Source: Kingella oralis
GTDB lineage: Bacteria > Pseudomonadota > Gammaproteobacteria > Burkholderiales > Neisseriaceae
Assembly: GCF_014054985.1 (NCBI RefSeq)
Contig: NZ_CP059569.1
Location: 2,170,001-2,234,000 of the forward strand
Length of the DNA stretch: 64,000 nucleotides
Reading direction: 5' to 3'
Positions 8,607 to 16,921 of the stretch are shown here, piece after piece. The translations under genes were made by a program, and so were the position numbers. How positions within the stretch are numbered: the first letter of the stretch is position 1; every line of letters starts with the position of its first letter. Under the pieces are notes generated by a model that was not told the DNA's origin, ran no database searches, and was given only the letters and a program-made list of their open reading frames with translations.

Positions 8607-9035
8607 CTATTCAATCTTCCCGCCAGCCGCTTCAATTTCTCTTTTTGCCCCTTTTGTTACTTGGATACCTCTTAACAAAACCGATCTTTTTATATTTCCA
8701 GAAGAGATTACTTTAACTGATTTAATGCCCTCTGGAATCAAACCGGCTTGTTTTAAAATAATTAAATCAATACTGTCAACACATAAAGAATCTAAATCTT
8801 TTAATGTAATTTGCGCATTAGATTTAGCAGATAGTGAATTAAAACCCCTTTTAGGCAAGCGACGTTGCAATGGCATTTGCCCTCCCTCAAAACCAACCTT
8901 ATGATACCCACCTGCACGACTTTTTTGTCCTTTATGCCCTCGACCACAAGTTTTACCCAAACCACTACCAATACCACGGCCTACTCGCCGTGCAATACAA
9001 GTACCTAAAGAATTTTGAATTGTATTTAAAAACAT
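8607..9035 (-). CDS. rplO: 50S ribosomal protein L15
   Basis: 142 residues from the ATG at 9035, chosen because it gives the normal N-terminus MFLNTIQNSLG and has GGAG a few bases upstream; a start five codons earlier would overlap rpmD. The glycine- and basic-rich part RVGRGIGSGLGKTCGRGHKG and GFEGGQMPLQRRLPKRGF are diagnostic. Confidence 0.96.
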   Translation of the reverse strand: MFLNTIQNSLGTCIARRVGRGIGSGLGKTCGRGHKGQKSRAGGYHKVGFEGGQMPLQRRLPKRGFNSLSAKSNAQITLKDLDSLCVDSIDLIILKQAGLIPEGIKSVKVISSGNIKRSVLLRGIQVTKGAKREIEAAGGKIE

Positions 9036-9036
9036 A

Positions 9037-9222
9037 TTACAACTCCACATCTAATAAATAGCTAATTTTATTAATCATGCCCCTATTTTCAGGAGTATCT
9101 AAAACAGTTACTGTATGCTGCAGACGGCGCAAACCTAAACCACGTGCACATGCTTTATGAGTATCAATAGTTCCAATTAAACTTTTCACCAATGTAACTC
9201 TAATAGTTTTTTGCTCTGCCAT
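9037..9222 (-). CDS. rpmD: 50S ribosomal protein L30
   Basis: 61 residues, the usual bacterial length: MAEQKTIRVTLVKSLIGTID and LGLRRLQHTVTVLDTPENRG. Its ATG shares a base with the rpsE stop codon (TAATG), which suggests translational coupling. Confidence 0.97.
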   Translation of the reverse strand: MAEQKTIRVTLVKSLIGTIDTHKACARGLGLRRLQHTVTVLDTPENRGMINKISYLLDVEL

Positions 9223-9734
9223 TATTCAATTCCCAAAATTTCTTCTACTGTTAAACCACGTTTTGCAGCAATCTCAGATGGAGTGTACAACTGCGCCAAT
9301 CCGTTTAAAGTAGCACGAACAATATTATACGGATTTGTTGACCCATGCACTTTGGCAGAAATATTGTGGACCCCCATGACCTCAAACACTAATCGCATTG
9401 GACCACCTGCCTTAATTCCACTACCTTCTTTCGCAGGCTGAATAAAAACTTTCGTTGCTCCATGCTTACCAAGCACTTCATGATATATAGTTCCATTTTT
9501 TAATGGAATTTTAACCATGCTGCGCCGCGCTTGATCCATTGCCTTTTGAACAGCAACTGGTACTTCACGAGATTTACCTTTTCCCATACCAATCTGCCCA
9601 TCCCCATTGCCAACTACAGTCAATGCAGAAAACGCCATGATACGACCACCTTTAACGACCTTTGTCACGCGATTTACAGCAACCATTTTCTCAATCAGAC
9701 CGTCATTACGCTCTTCAATTTCATGTTTTGCCAT
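9222..9734 (-). CDS. rpsE: 30S ribosomal protein S5
   Basis: 170 residues. The dsRNA-binding N-terminal domain contains RVTKVVKGGRIMAFSALTVV and GDGQIGMGKGKSREVPVAVQ; the C-terminal fold has HGSTNPYNIVRATLNGLAQL. S5 affects decoding accuracy and lines the mRNA entry tunnel. Confidence 0.98.
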   Translation of the reverse strand: MAKHEIEERNDGLIEKMVAVNRVTKVVKGGRIMAFSALTVVGNGDGQIGMGKGKSREVPVAVQKAMDQARRSMVKIPLKNGTIYHEVLGKHGATKVFIQPAKEGSGIKAGGPMRLVFEVMGVHNISAKVHGSTNPYNIVRATLNGLAQLYTPSEIAAKRGLTVEEILGIE

Positions 9735-9756
9735 TATATTTTAGCCCCTAGAATCT

Positions 9757-10110
9757 TTAAAATCTCAATCCATTATCACGAGCGGATTCTGCTAATGCTT
9801 TTATTCGTCCATGATATTGAAAACCCGAACGATCAAAAGCAACTTGCTCAATACCTGCCGATTTAGCTCTTTCTGCAATATACTTACCTACAATTGAGGC
9901 TGATTCCACATTGCCTCCAGATTTTATATGATTCCGGATCTCTTTATCCACAGTAGACGCTGATGCCAACACATTAGCTCCATTCGAATCAATGATTTGA
10001 GCATAAATATGATTATTAGTGCGAAATACACATAGCCGTATCATTTTTAAATCTGAAATTTTTGCGCGTGTCTTGCGTGAACGACGCAGCCTTGCAGCTT
10101 TCTTATTCAT
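9757..10110 (-). CDS. rplR: 50S ribosomal protein L18
   Basis: 117 residues beginning MNKKAARLRRSRKTRAKISD, with RLCVFRTNNHIYAQIIDSNG and the C-terminal FDRSGFQYHGRIKALAESAR. L18 binds 5S rRNA together with L5, which is encoded in the same operon. Confidence 0.97.
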   Translation of the reverse strand: MNKKAARLRRSRKTRAKISDLKMIRLCVFRTNNHIYAQIIDSNGANVLASASTVDKEIRNHIKSGGNVESASIVGKYIAERAKSAGIEQVAFDRSGFQYHGRIKALAESARDNGLRF

Positions 10111-10128
10111 AACAGTAACCTCAAATTA

Positions 10129-10662
10129 TTATTTCTTCTTAGCTTCTTTCATAACTACAGTCTCACCAGCATAACGCACACCTTTGCCCTTATAAGGTTC
10201 AGGAGGACGATAGGCGCGTATCTCAGCTGCAACTTGTCCTATAACTTGCTTATCTGCACCAGTTAACACAATTTCAGTTTGAGAAGGAGTTGATACTGTA
10301 ACACCTTCTGGCATTTCATGTACAACAGGATGAGAAAACCCTAATGACAGGTTTAAAACTCTGCCTTGGGCCTGAGCACGGTAACCCACACCAACCAATT
10401 GCAATTTTTTCTCAAAACCCTCCGATACCCCTTTTACACTATTAGCAACTAATGCACGTATGGTACCAGACATCGCATTTGCTTGTTTACTATCATTACT
10501 AGGTAAAAAAATTAACTGCCCATCCCTCAACTCAACTTTTACGTCGCCAGTTAAGTTGAGAGATAAAGTTCCATTTTTACCTTTAACAACTAATGCATTT
10601 ACTTCAAAATTTACTTCAACTCCAGCAGGAATTACTACTGGATTCTTTGCTACACGAGACAT
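10129..10662 (-). CDS. rplF: 50S ribosomal protein L6
   Basis: 177 residues from the ATG at 10662, the normal L6 start (MSRVAKNPVVIPAGVEV); GGAG lies a few bases upstream, whereas an earlier in-frame ATG would run into rpsH. The C-terminal signature RPPEPYKGKGVRYAGETVVM is conserved. L6 lies near the sarcin-ricin loop. Confidence 0.97.
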   Translation of the reverse strand: MSRVAKNPVVIPAGVEVNFEVNALVVKGKNGTLSLNLTGDVKVELRDGQLIFLPSNDSKQANAMSGTIRALVANSVKGVSEGFEKKLQLVGVGYRAQAQGRVLNLSLGFSHPVVHEMPEGVTVSTPSQTEIVLTGADKQVIGQVAAEIRAYRPPEPYKGKGVRYAGETVVMKEAKKK

Positions 10663-10682
10663 TTCAACAATCTCCTCCAACC

Positions 10683-11075
10683 TCAAGCAACAACACATAA
10701 CAATTCGCCACCAACACCCAAACTGCGTGCCTTGCGATCTGTCATGATACCTTGCGAAGTGCTAACAATAGCTATTCCCAATCCATTCATCACCAAAGGA
10801 ATATCATTTACTCCTTTATAAATACGAAGCCCTGGACGCGAAATGCGCTTAATTTGTTCAATAACAGGACTACCCAAATAATATTTTAAGATAATAGATA
10901 ATTCAGGCTTATTACCATCAGATACGGAGAAATCCTCAATATAACCCTCAGCCTTCAATACATTTGCAATAGCACATTTTAATTTTGAAGAAGGCATAAT
11001 TACAAAAACCTTACCTGAACGCTGAGCGTTACGAATACGGGTTAACATATCGGAAATAGGATCATGCATACTCAT
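10683..11075 (-). CDS. rpsH: 30S ribosomal protein S8
   Basis: 130 residues: MSMHDPISDMLTRIRNAQRS at the N-terminus and GLGIAIVSTSQGIMTDRKAR near the end. In E. coli S8 is the translational repressor of the spc operon; whether it acts so here is unknown. Confidence 0.97.
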   Translation of the reverse strand: MSMHDPISDMLTRIRNAQRSGKVFVIMPSSKLKCAIANVLKAEGYIEDFSVSDGNKPELSIILKYYLGSPVIEQIKRISRPGLRIYKGVNDIPLVMNGLGIAIVSTSQGIMTDRKARSLGVGGELLCVVA

Positions 11076-11089
11076 TTTTTATACTCCTA

Positions 11090-11395
11090 TTACCAAGAGG
11101 CTTTAATAACACCAGGAATTGCACCACGCATAGCAATCTCACGAATCTTAATGCGCCCCAAACCAAATTTTCTAAACACGCCACGTGGACGCCCAGTGAT
11201 AGCACAGCGCCGCCGCTGCCGAACTGGAGCAGCATTACGAGGAATTGATTGAAGTTGCAGACGAGCTCCAAAACGCTCTTCCTCTGTTGCACTTGCATTA
11301 TCAATAATTGCAAAAATAGCTGCGCGCTTTGCAGCATATTTTTTAGAAAGTGCAATACGCTTCACTTCACGATTAATAAGTGCTTTCTTAGCCAT
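11090..11395 (-). CDS. rpsN: 30S ribosomal protein S14
   Basis: 101 residues, the long zinc-free form: only one Cys (RRRCAITGRPRGVFRKFGLG) instead of the CxxC pairs of the short zinc form. By contrast the L36 encoded downstream keeps its zinc ligands. Confidence 0.97.
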   Translation of the reverse strand: MAKKALINREVKRIALSKKYAAKRAAIFAIIDNASATEEERFGARLQLQSIPRNAAPVRQRRRCAITGRPRGVFRKFGLGRIKIREIAMRGAIPGVIKASW

Positions 11396-11397
11396 AA

Positions 11398-11937
11398 TTA
11401 ACCTTTAAATGGAAATTTAAACAATGACAGCAAGGCCTTGGCCTCTTCATCAGTTTTTGCTGTGGTTGTAATAGTGATATTCAACCCACGCAACGTGTCA
11501 ATTTTATCATATTCGATTTCTGGAAAAATAATTTGCTCACGAACACCCATATTATAGTTACCACTTCCATCGAACGACTTACTACTCACACCACGAAAAT
11601 CACGTACGCGAGGCAAAGCAATAGTTACCAGACGATCCAAGAATTCAAACATTCTCTCTCGGCGTAAAGTAACTTTGCAACCTATTGGATAATTATCTCG
11701 AATCTTAAAGCCCGCAATAGATTTACGTGCAACAGTTACTACTGGCTTCTGACCTGATATTTTTTGCAAATCACCAACTGCATACTCCATAATTTTCTTA
11801 TCAGCAACTGCTTCACCAACCCCCATATTCAAAGTGATTTTCTCAATACGTGGAACTTCCATGATTGTTTTATAACCAAACTGTTTCACCAATTCTGGTA
11901 CAACCATATTTTTATAAAAGTCTTGTAAACGTGCCAT
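11398..11937 (-). CDS. rplE: 50S ribosomal protein L5
   Basis: 179 residues with MARLQDFYKNMVVPELVKQF, the segment KITLNMGVGEAVADKKI and GFKIRDNYPIGCKVTLR. It binds 5S rRNA and contacts the P-site tRNA. Its ATG is five bases after the rplX stop. Confidence 0.98.
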   Translation of the reverse strand: MARLQDFYKNMVVPELVKQFGYKTIMEVPRIEKITLNMGVGEAVADKKIMEYAVGDLQKISGQKPVVTVARKSIAGFKIRDNYPIGCKVTLRRERMFEFLDRLVTIALPRVRDFRGVSSKSFDGSGNYNMGVREQIIFPEIEYDKIDTLRGLNITITTTAKTDEEAKALLSLFKFPFKG

Positions 11938-11942
11938 TTTGA

Positions 11943-12281
11943 TTATGCTCCACGATTAACAGCAGGAATTTCCATGCCATCTGACTTAAATACGCGAACG
12001 CGCTTCACTTTACTATCAACAAAAACCATTTTAATCCCAACACGATCAGCTTTTTTTGTATTAGGATTTAAAATGGCGACATTTGAAATCGCAATTGGCA
12101 TCTCTTTAATAATAATGCCGCCCTCAATATTGCGCATAGGATTAGGCTTTTGATGCCGCTTAACAATATTAATATTTTCCACAACAACTTTATTACCCAA
12201 TACGCGAATCACCCTACCTTGCTTGCCACTATCTTTACCAGCAACAACAACAACCTGATCGCCTTTAATAATCTTATTCAT
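11943..12281 (-). CDS. rplX: 50S ribosomal protein L24
   Basis: 112 residues with a KOW motif near the start (IIKGDQVVVVAGKDSGKQGR) followed by NIVKRHQKPNPMRNIEGGII. L24 starts assembly of the large subunit. Upstream rplN ends 16 bases earlier. Confidence 0.97.
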   Translation of the reverse strand: MNKIIKGDQVVVVAGKDSGKQGRVIRVLGNKVVVENINIVKRHQKPNPMRNIEGGIIIKEMPIAISNVAILNPNTKKADRVGIKMVFVDSKVKRVRVFKSDGMEIPAVNRGA

Positions 12282-12297
12282 TACAAACTCCTAAAGC

Positions 12298-12666
12298 TCA
12301 CAACACCTCGGGAGCCAATGAAACAATCTTCATAAAACGCTCCGTGCGCAACTCACGTGTTACCGGTCCAAATATCCGAGTGCCCATAGGCTCAAGTTTA
12401 TTATTCAACAACACCGCCGCATTATTATCAAACTTAATTAGTGCGCCATCAGGACGACGAATGCCTTTTGCAGTGCGAACCACAACAGCATTATAAACAT
12501 CACCTTTTTTCACACGCCCCCGTGGGCTAGCGTCTCTCACCGCCACCTTAATAACATCACCAACATTTGCATAGCGACGCTTGGACCCACCAATCACCTT
12601 GATGCACATTACTCGACGCGCACCAGAATTATCAGCAACATCCAAAATAGTTTGCATTTGAATCAT
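12298..12666 (-). CDS. rplN: 50S ribosomal protein L14
   Basis: 122 residues from the ATG at 12666, which gives the canonical start MIQMQTILDVADNSGARRVM; AAAGGTT lies upstream. It is the first gene of the spc-type operon, read from its own promoter with a leader of about 135 bases. Confidence 0.97.
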   Translation of the reverse strand: MIQMQTILDVADNSGARRVMCIKVIGGSKRRYANVGDVIKVAVRDASPRGRVKKGDVYNAVVVRTAKGIRRPDGALIKFDNNAAVLLNNKLEPMGTRIFGPVTRELRTERFMKIVSLAPEVL

Positions 12667-12800
12667 GTTTAAATAACCTTTAAAAATCCAACTTAGTTTA
12701 TTGCAACATCCCGCAAAACGATCCAGAATAATCACCAAGATCTAAAAGAATAAACCAGTTTTGGCCCTCAAAGAGGAGTACCCCGAAAGGGTCAAAAGAA
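12667..12800 (-). promoter_or_regulatory. structured leader of the spc-type operon
   Basis: Between the promoter and rplN the transcript contains CCCTTTCGGGG, a small hairpin, followed by CTCCTCTTTGAGGG. A long-range match joins CCAACTT at the start of the leader with AAGTTGG about 24 bases before the rplN ATG. A 135-base structured leader on a ribosomal operon suggests feedback control; the ligand is not known from sequence. Confidence 0.45.
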
Positions 12801-12807
12801 GTTGGGT

Positions 12808-12835
12808 ATTATACCATGTTTTTTTATGTTTGCAA
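12808..12835 (-). promoter_or_regulatory. promoter of the rplN-rplQ operon
   Basis: On the minus strand TTGCAA (12830-12835) is 16 bases from a perfect TATAAT (12808-12813). It lies between the rpsQ terminator and rplN, so the spc/alpha genes are transcribed independently of the S10-type block. Confidence 0.75.
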
Positions 12836-12907
12836 GCACTGCCACAAAATAGCAAAAATATTCCAATATTCTTTGCTTTTGCAGCTTAATGCAGGTAAGA
12901 AAGAAAG

Positions 12908-12944
12908 TGAAATTTACTTTTGCTATCACCTAGTAAATTTCACT
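12908..12944 (-). terminator. terminator after rpsQ
   Basis: GTGAAATTTACT (12908-12919) and AGTAAATTTCAC (12933-12944) form a perfect 12-bp stem with a 13-base loop. On the minus strand it is followed by TTTCTTTCTT. It closes the rplC-rpsQ transcript 23 bases after the rpsQ stop. The stem is AT-rich, so termination may be partial. Confidence 0.7.
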
Positions 12945-12966
12945 CATTAAATCCTTTCAACTCCCA

Positions 12967-13230
12967 TTAGACAGTACGTGCTTTTTCTACTAATTCCTTA
13001 ACTACCCAAGATTTAGTTTTAGACAAAGGATGCGATTCCTGAATCACTACAACATCACCAATTCCATATTGGTTTTGCTCATCGTGAGCATGAATTTTAG
13101 TAGAACGACGGATAATTTTGCCATATAACGGATGCTTTACTTTTCGTTCAATTAACACTGTTACAGTTTTATCCATCTTATCGCTTACTACTTTGCCCTG
13201 CAAAGTACGAACAGTTTTTTCAGTACTCAT
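12967..13230 (-). CDS. rpsQ: 30S ribosomal protein S17
   Basis: 87 residues: TLQGKVVSDKMDKTVTVLIE, HPLYGKIIRRSTKIHAHDE and GDVVVIQESHPLSKTKSWVV. Its ATG overlaps the rpmC stop by one base. It is the last gene of the S10-type block, followed by a terminator rather than by rplN directly. Confidence 0.97.
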   Translation of the reverse strand: MSTEKTVRTLQGKVVSDKMDKTVTVLIERKVKHPLYGKIIRRSTKIHAHDEQNQYGIGDVVVIQESHPLSKTKSWVVKELVEKARTV

Positions 13231-13421
13231 TATTGGACACCTTTTTCAGAGATAATAGTTTTTACACGAGCAATAGCATGGCGCACTCGTTTTATTTCGC
13301 TAGTTTGCCCCAATTGACCAGTAGCATGCTGCATGCGCAAACTGAATTGCTGCTTCAGTAAATCGACTAAAATTTCTTTTAGTTGCTCTACTGATTTCTC
13401 TTTCAACTCATTGGTTTTCAT
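13230..13421 (-). CDS. rpmC: 50S ribosomal protein L29
   Basis: 63 residues, two helices: MKTNELKEKSVEQLKEILVD and QFSLRMQHATGQLGQTSEIK. L29 sits at the tunnel exit beside L23, near where the signal recognition particle docks. Confidence 0.96.
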   Translation of the reverse strand: MKTNELKEKSVEQLKEILVDLLKQQFSLRMQHATGQLGQTSEIKRVRHAIARVKTIISEKGVQ

Positions 13422-13423
13422 TA

Positions 13424-13840
13424 TTACTTACCCACCTGTCTTGTTACAAATGTGGTTGGAATTGGCAGTTTAGCTGCAGCCAAAGCAAATGCTTCACGAG
13501 CCAAAGCTTCATTTACACCATCCATTTCATACAACACCTTACCAGGCTGAATTTCAGCAATATAATACTCTACATTGCCTTTACCACCACCCATACGAAC
13601 TTGAATTGGTTTTTCAGTAATTGGCTTATCAGGAAACACGCGAATCCAAATACGACCACCACGTTTAATATGGCGAGTCATAGCACGACGTGCAGCTTCT
13701 ATTTGACGAGCAGTTAAACGACCACGTCCAACCGCCTTTAAGCCAAAATCACCGAAACTTACTGTGTTACCACGAGTAGCAATACCTGTATTGCGACCTT
13801 TGTGCTGTTTGCGATATTTTAGTCTAGTTGGCTGTAGCAT
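13424..13840 (-). CDS. rplP: 50S ribosomal protein L16
   Basis: 138 residues from the ATG at 13840, the normal start MLQPTRLKYRKQHKGRN. This overlaps the end of rpsC by 17 bases. A longer reading from an upstream ATG would extend further into rpsC and is not supported by family length. GRIWIRVFPDKPITEKPIQV is diagnostic. Confidence 0.96.
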   Translation of the reverse strand: MLQPTRLKYRKQHKGRNTGIATRGNTVSFGDFGLKAVGRGRLTARQIEAARRAMTRHIKRGGRIWIRVFPDKPITEKPIQVRMGGGKGNVEYYIAEIQPGKVLYEMDGVNEALAREAFALAAAKLPIPTTFVTRQVGK

Positions 13841-14522
13841 TTCTACCACCCTTTCTGTTACTACGGCGATTTTCACGTTCAGGCTGAGCTTGAACTTGAC
13901 CCATTTCGCCTTTGTAAACCCATACTTTTAAACCGATAATGCCATAAGTTGTCAGAGCTTCGCTGGTCGCATAGTCCACATCGGCACGCAATGTATGCAA
14001 GGGTACGCGACCTTCGCGATACCACTCACTACGCGCAATGTCTGCACCATTCAAACGACCAGAAGTCATAATCTTGATGCCTTTTGCACCAGCACGCATT
14101 GCATTTTGCATTGCCCGCTTCATTGCACGACGGAATTGAACACGTTTTTCTAACTGCTGCGCAATTCCATCGGCAATAATTTGAGCATCCAATTCTGGTC
14201 TGCGAATTTCTTCAATATTAACGTGAACAGCAACACCCAATAATTTTTCCAAATCTTGCTTCAAGATCTCAATATCTGCGCCTTTTTGACCAATTACTAC
14301 ACCTGGACGAGCCGAATGAATAGTAATACGAGCAGATTTAGCAGGGCGTTCAATTACAATACGACCGACCGATGCGTTAGCCAAGCGTTTGCTTAAATAT
14401 TCGCGTACATCAATATCTTGTTTGAGAACAGTTGCAAAATCAGTGCTTTTAGCAAACCATTTTGAAGACCAGTCTTTGTTTACGGCTAAACGGAAGCCAA
14501 CTGGATGAATCTTTTGTCCCAT
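13824..14522 (-). CDS. rpsC: 30S ribosomal protein S3
   Basis: 232 residues. The KH domain holds VVIGQKGADIEILKQDLEKL; the C-terminal domain has RAMKRAMQNAMRAGAKGIKI and SGRLNGADIARSEWYREGRV. The basic tail (RENRRSNRKGGRNATAN) is slightly longer than in E. coli and overlaps rplP. Confidence 0.98.
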   Translation of the reverse strand: MGQKIHPVGFRLAVNKDWSSKWFAKSTDFATVLKQDIDVREYLSKRLANASVGRIVIERPAKSARITIHSARPGVVIGQKGADIEILKQDLEKLLGVAVHVNIEEIRRPELDAQIIADGIAQQLEKRVQFRRAMKRAMQNAMRAGAKGIKIMTSGRLNGADIARSEWYREGRVPLHTLRADVDYATSEALTTYGIIGLKVWVYKGEMGQVQAQPERENRRSNRKGGRNATAN

Positions 14523-14531
14523 TGTTGTTCC

Positions 14532-14861
14532 TTAATTGCCTACTGTCACATGAATATGACAAGTTTGTTTTTCAATGCGGTTGCCACGACCTTTTGCACG
14601 AGCTTGAAAGCGTTTCAGGCTGGGACCTTTGTCTACAAAAATTGTAACCACTTTCAATTCATCAATGTCAGCATCATTATTATGCTCAGCATTGGCAATA
14701 GCCGACTCCAAAACTTTCTTAATCAATTCAGCACCTTTTTTAGGGCTGAATGCCAAGATATTTAGAGCTTGGGCAACGTCTTTACCACGAATCATGTCTG
14801 CCACCAAGCGGGCTTTTTGAGCAGAAATGCGGGCATTATTGTGTTGTGCAGATACTCTCAT
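14532..14861 (-). CDS. rplV: 50S ribosomal protein L22
   Basis: 109 residues: RISAQKARLVADMIRGKDVA, ALNILAFSPKKGAELIKKVL and the C-terminal RAKGRGNRIEKQTCHIHVTV. Its hairpin lines the exit tunnel. Confidence 0.97.
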   Translation of the reverse strand: MRVSAQHNNARISAQKARLVADMIRGKDVAQALNILAFSPKKGAELIKKVLESAIANAEHNNDADIDELKVVTIFVDKGPSLKRFQARAKGRGNRIEKQTCHIHVTVGN

Positions 14862-14872
14862 ATTTCACCTTA

Positions 14873-15148
14873 TTATTTCTTAGCTTTTTTATCAGCCAAA
14901 TGACCTTTAAAGGTACGAGTCAATGAGAATTCACCCAATTTATGACCAACCATATTATCGCTGATAAATACGGGCACATGAGTGCGACCGTTATGAACAG
15001 CAATAGTCAAACCAATAAAATCAGGCAGAATAGTTGAACGACGTGACCATGTTTTGATTGGTCGTTTGTCGTTAGTGGCACGAGCCGTATCCACTTTTTT
15101 CAATAAGTGCAGGTCAACGTATGGACCTTTTTTCAATGAACGAGCCAT
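14873..15148 (-). CDS. rpsS: 30S ribosomal protein S19
   Basis: 91 residues with MARSLKKGPYVDLHLLKKVD, TWSRRSTILPDFIGLTIAVH and MVGHKLGEFSLTRTFKGHLA. Part of the head of the 30S subunit, paired with S13. Confidence 0.98.
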   Translation of the reverse strand: MARSLKKGPYVDLHLLKKVDTARATNDKRPIKTWSRRSTILPDFIGLTIAVHNGRTHVPVFISDNMVGHKLGEFSLTRTFKGHLADKKAKK

Positions 15149-15153
15149 GTCAA

Positions 15154-15987
15154 TTAGCCTTTATTTGAATAACGACGACGAACAATCATGTTGTCTGTGC
15201 GTTTGTTGTTACGAGTACGATAACCTTTAGCAGGTGTACCCCATGGACTAACAGGTTCACGAGCCTCACCCGTGCGACCCTCACCGCCACCATGCGGGTG
15301 ATCTACTGGGTTCATTACCACACCGCGTACGGTTGGCCGTATACCACGCCAGCGGTTCGCACCAGCCTTACCGATTTTTTTCAGACTTTGCTCTTCGTTA
15401 CCTACTTCACCGATAGTAGCACGGCAATCAACATGAATACGACGAACTTCGCCAGAACGCAAGCGAACTTGAGCGTAAATACCTTCTTTTGCCAACAATA
15501 CCGCAGAAGCACCAGCAGAACGGGCAATTTGCGCGCCTTTACCTGGCTTCATTTCAATACAGTGAATTGTTGTACCTACAGGAATATTACGGATAGGCAA
15601 AGCATTGCCTACTTTGATTGCAGCTTCTGAACCTGATACCAATGTAGCGCCAGCTTGAACACCGCGCGGAGCGATAATGTAACGACGCTCGCCATCGGCA
15701 TAACACAACAATGCAATATGCGCAGTGCGGTTAGGATCATACTCAATACGCTCTACTTTTGCAGAAATACCGTCTTTATTTCGTTTAAAATCAATAACGC
15801 GGTAATGGTGTTTATGACCACCGCCTTTATGGCGCGTAGTAATGTGACCATTGTTATTACGACCCGCGGTAGAGCTTTGCTTTTCCAGCAAAGGAGCATA
15901 AGCTGCACCTTTGTATAAACCTTCTGTTACCACGCGAACCATGCCGCGACGGCCAGCAGAAGTTGGTTTCATTTTTATGATAGCCAT
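15154..15987 (-). CDS. rplB: 50S ribosomal protein L2
   Basis: 277 residues. The N-terminal part has NNNGHITTRHKGGGHKHHYR; the C-terminal signature RGVVMNPVDHPHGGGEGRTG includes the conserved His needed for peptidyl transfer. Normal length and position between rplW and rpsS. Confidence 0.98.
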   Translation of the reverse strand: MAIIKMKPTSAGRRGMVRVVTEGLYKGAAYAPLLEKQSSTAGRNNNGHITTRHKGGGHKHHYRVIDFKRNKDGISAKVERIEYDPNRTAHIALLCYADGERRYIIAPRGVQAGATLVSGSEAAIKVGNALPIRNIPVGTTIHCIEMKPGKGAQIARSAGASAVLLAKEGIYAQVRLRSGEVRRIHVDCRATIGEVGNEEQSLKKIGKAGANRWRGIRPTVRGVVMNPVDHPHGGGEGRTGEAREPVSPWGTPAKGYRTRNNKRTDNMIVRRRYSNKG

Positions 15988-15989
15988 GC

Positions 15990-16304
15990 TTATTCCTTAT
16001 CTGCAGCAGCGGCTGCGGCTTCTAAGTCCAGCTCTTGACCAGCCACCAAGCTGATATAGGCTTTTTTCACATCGCTGCGACGACCCAATGTACGACCAAA
16101 GCGTTTCACTTTGCCTTTTGTGGTAGTGGTCGTTACAGAGGCAACTTTTACATTAAACAGCAATTCAACTGCCGCTTTAATTTCAGTTTTAGTTGCGTCT
16201 TTCAACACTTTGAACACCATTTGGTTGCGTTTTTCGGCAACCAAGTTGCTTTTTTCAGTTACAACAGGAGCCAAAATCACTTTCATCAAACGTTGTTGAT
16301 TCAT
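15990..16304 (-). CDS. rplW: 50S ribosomal protein L23
   Basis: 104 residues from the ATG at 16304. GAGGAG is eight bases before this ATG but only two before an ATG two codons earlier, so the downstream start is preferred; it gives an ATGA overlap with rplD. LAPVVTEKSNLVAEKRNQMV and KRFGRTLGRRSDVKKAYISL are diagnostic. L23 is the docking site of the signal recognition particle and trigger factor. Confidence 0.95.
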   Translation of the reverse strand: MNQQRLMKVILAPVVTEKSNLVAEKRNQMVFKVLKDATKTEIKAAVELLFNVKVASVTTTTTKGKVKRFGRTLGRRSDVKKAYISLVAGQELDLEAAAAAADKE

Positions 16305-16921
16305 ACCCATTGCTCCTCTAACTGTGCAACTGCTTCTTTTGTTATCACTACTTTTTTGTAGCGCAACAAGCTGTATGGGTCAATTTGTGTTGCCTCTAAC
16401 ACCAATACATTAGGCAAATTGCGTGAAGACAAATATACGTTCTCATCTAGCTGTTTAGTAACAAACAACACTTGCTCCATACCCAAATTTTTCACTTGTT
16501 CAGCAAATTCTTTGGTTTTAGGTGTTGCAGCAGACAAACTCTCAATTACAAATAAACGCTCATCGCGAACCAGTTGCGACAAAATAGTCGCCATACCAGC
16601 GCGATACATTTTGCGGTTTACTTTTTGAGTGAAGTTTTCATCGGGTTTGTTAGGGAATGCACGACCACCTTTGCGCCACAATGGAGATGAAGTCATACCG
16701 GAACGGGCACGACCTGTACCTTTTTGACGCCATGGTTTTTTGGTAGAGTGATTAACTTCTGCGCGTGTTTTTTGAGCGCGGTTACCAGAGCGGGCATTCG
16801 CCAAGAATGCAACTACCAACTGGTGAACCAATGCTTCATTGTATTCACGGGCAAACAAAGCATCAGACGCAGCAACGCTGCCTGAAACTTGACCCTTTGC
16901 ATCAATCAATTTTAATTCCAT
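16301..16921 (-). CDS. rplD: 50S ribosomal protein L4
   Basis: 206 residues with QKTRAEVNHSTKKPWRQKGT and GTGRARSGMTSSPLWRKGG in the tunnel-lining loop. In E. coli L4 represses the S10 operon by acting on its leader; here the rplC leader carries hairpins that could serve the same purpose (inference). Confidence 0.97.
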   Translation of the reverse strand: MELKLIDAKGQVSGSVAASDALFAREYNEALVHQLVVAFLANARSGNRAQKTRAEVNHSTKKPWRQKGTGRARSGMTSSPLWRKGGRAFPNKPDENFTQKVNRKMYRAGMATILSQLVRDERLFVIESLSAATPKTKEFAEQVKNLGMEQVLFVTKQLDENVYLSSRNLPNVLVLEATQIDPYSLLRYKKVVITKEAVAQLEEQWV

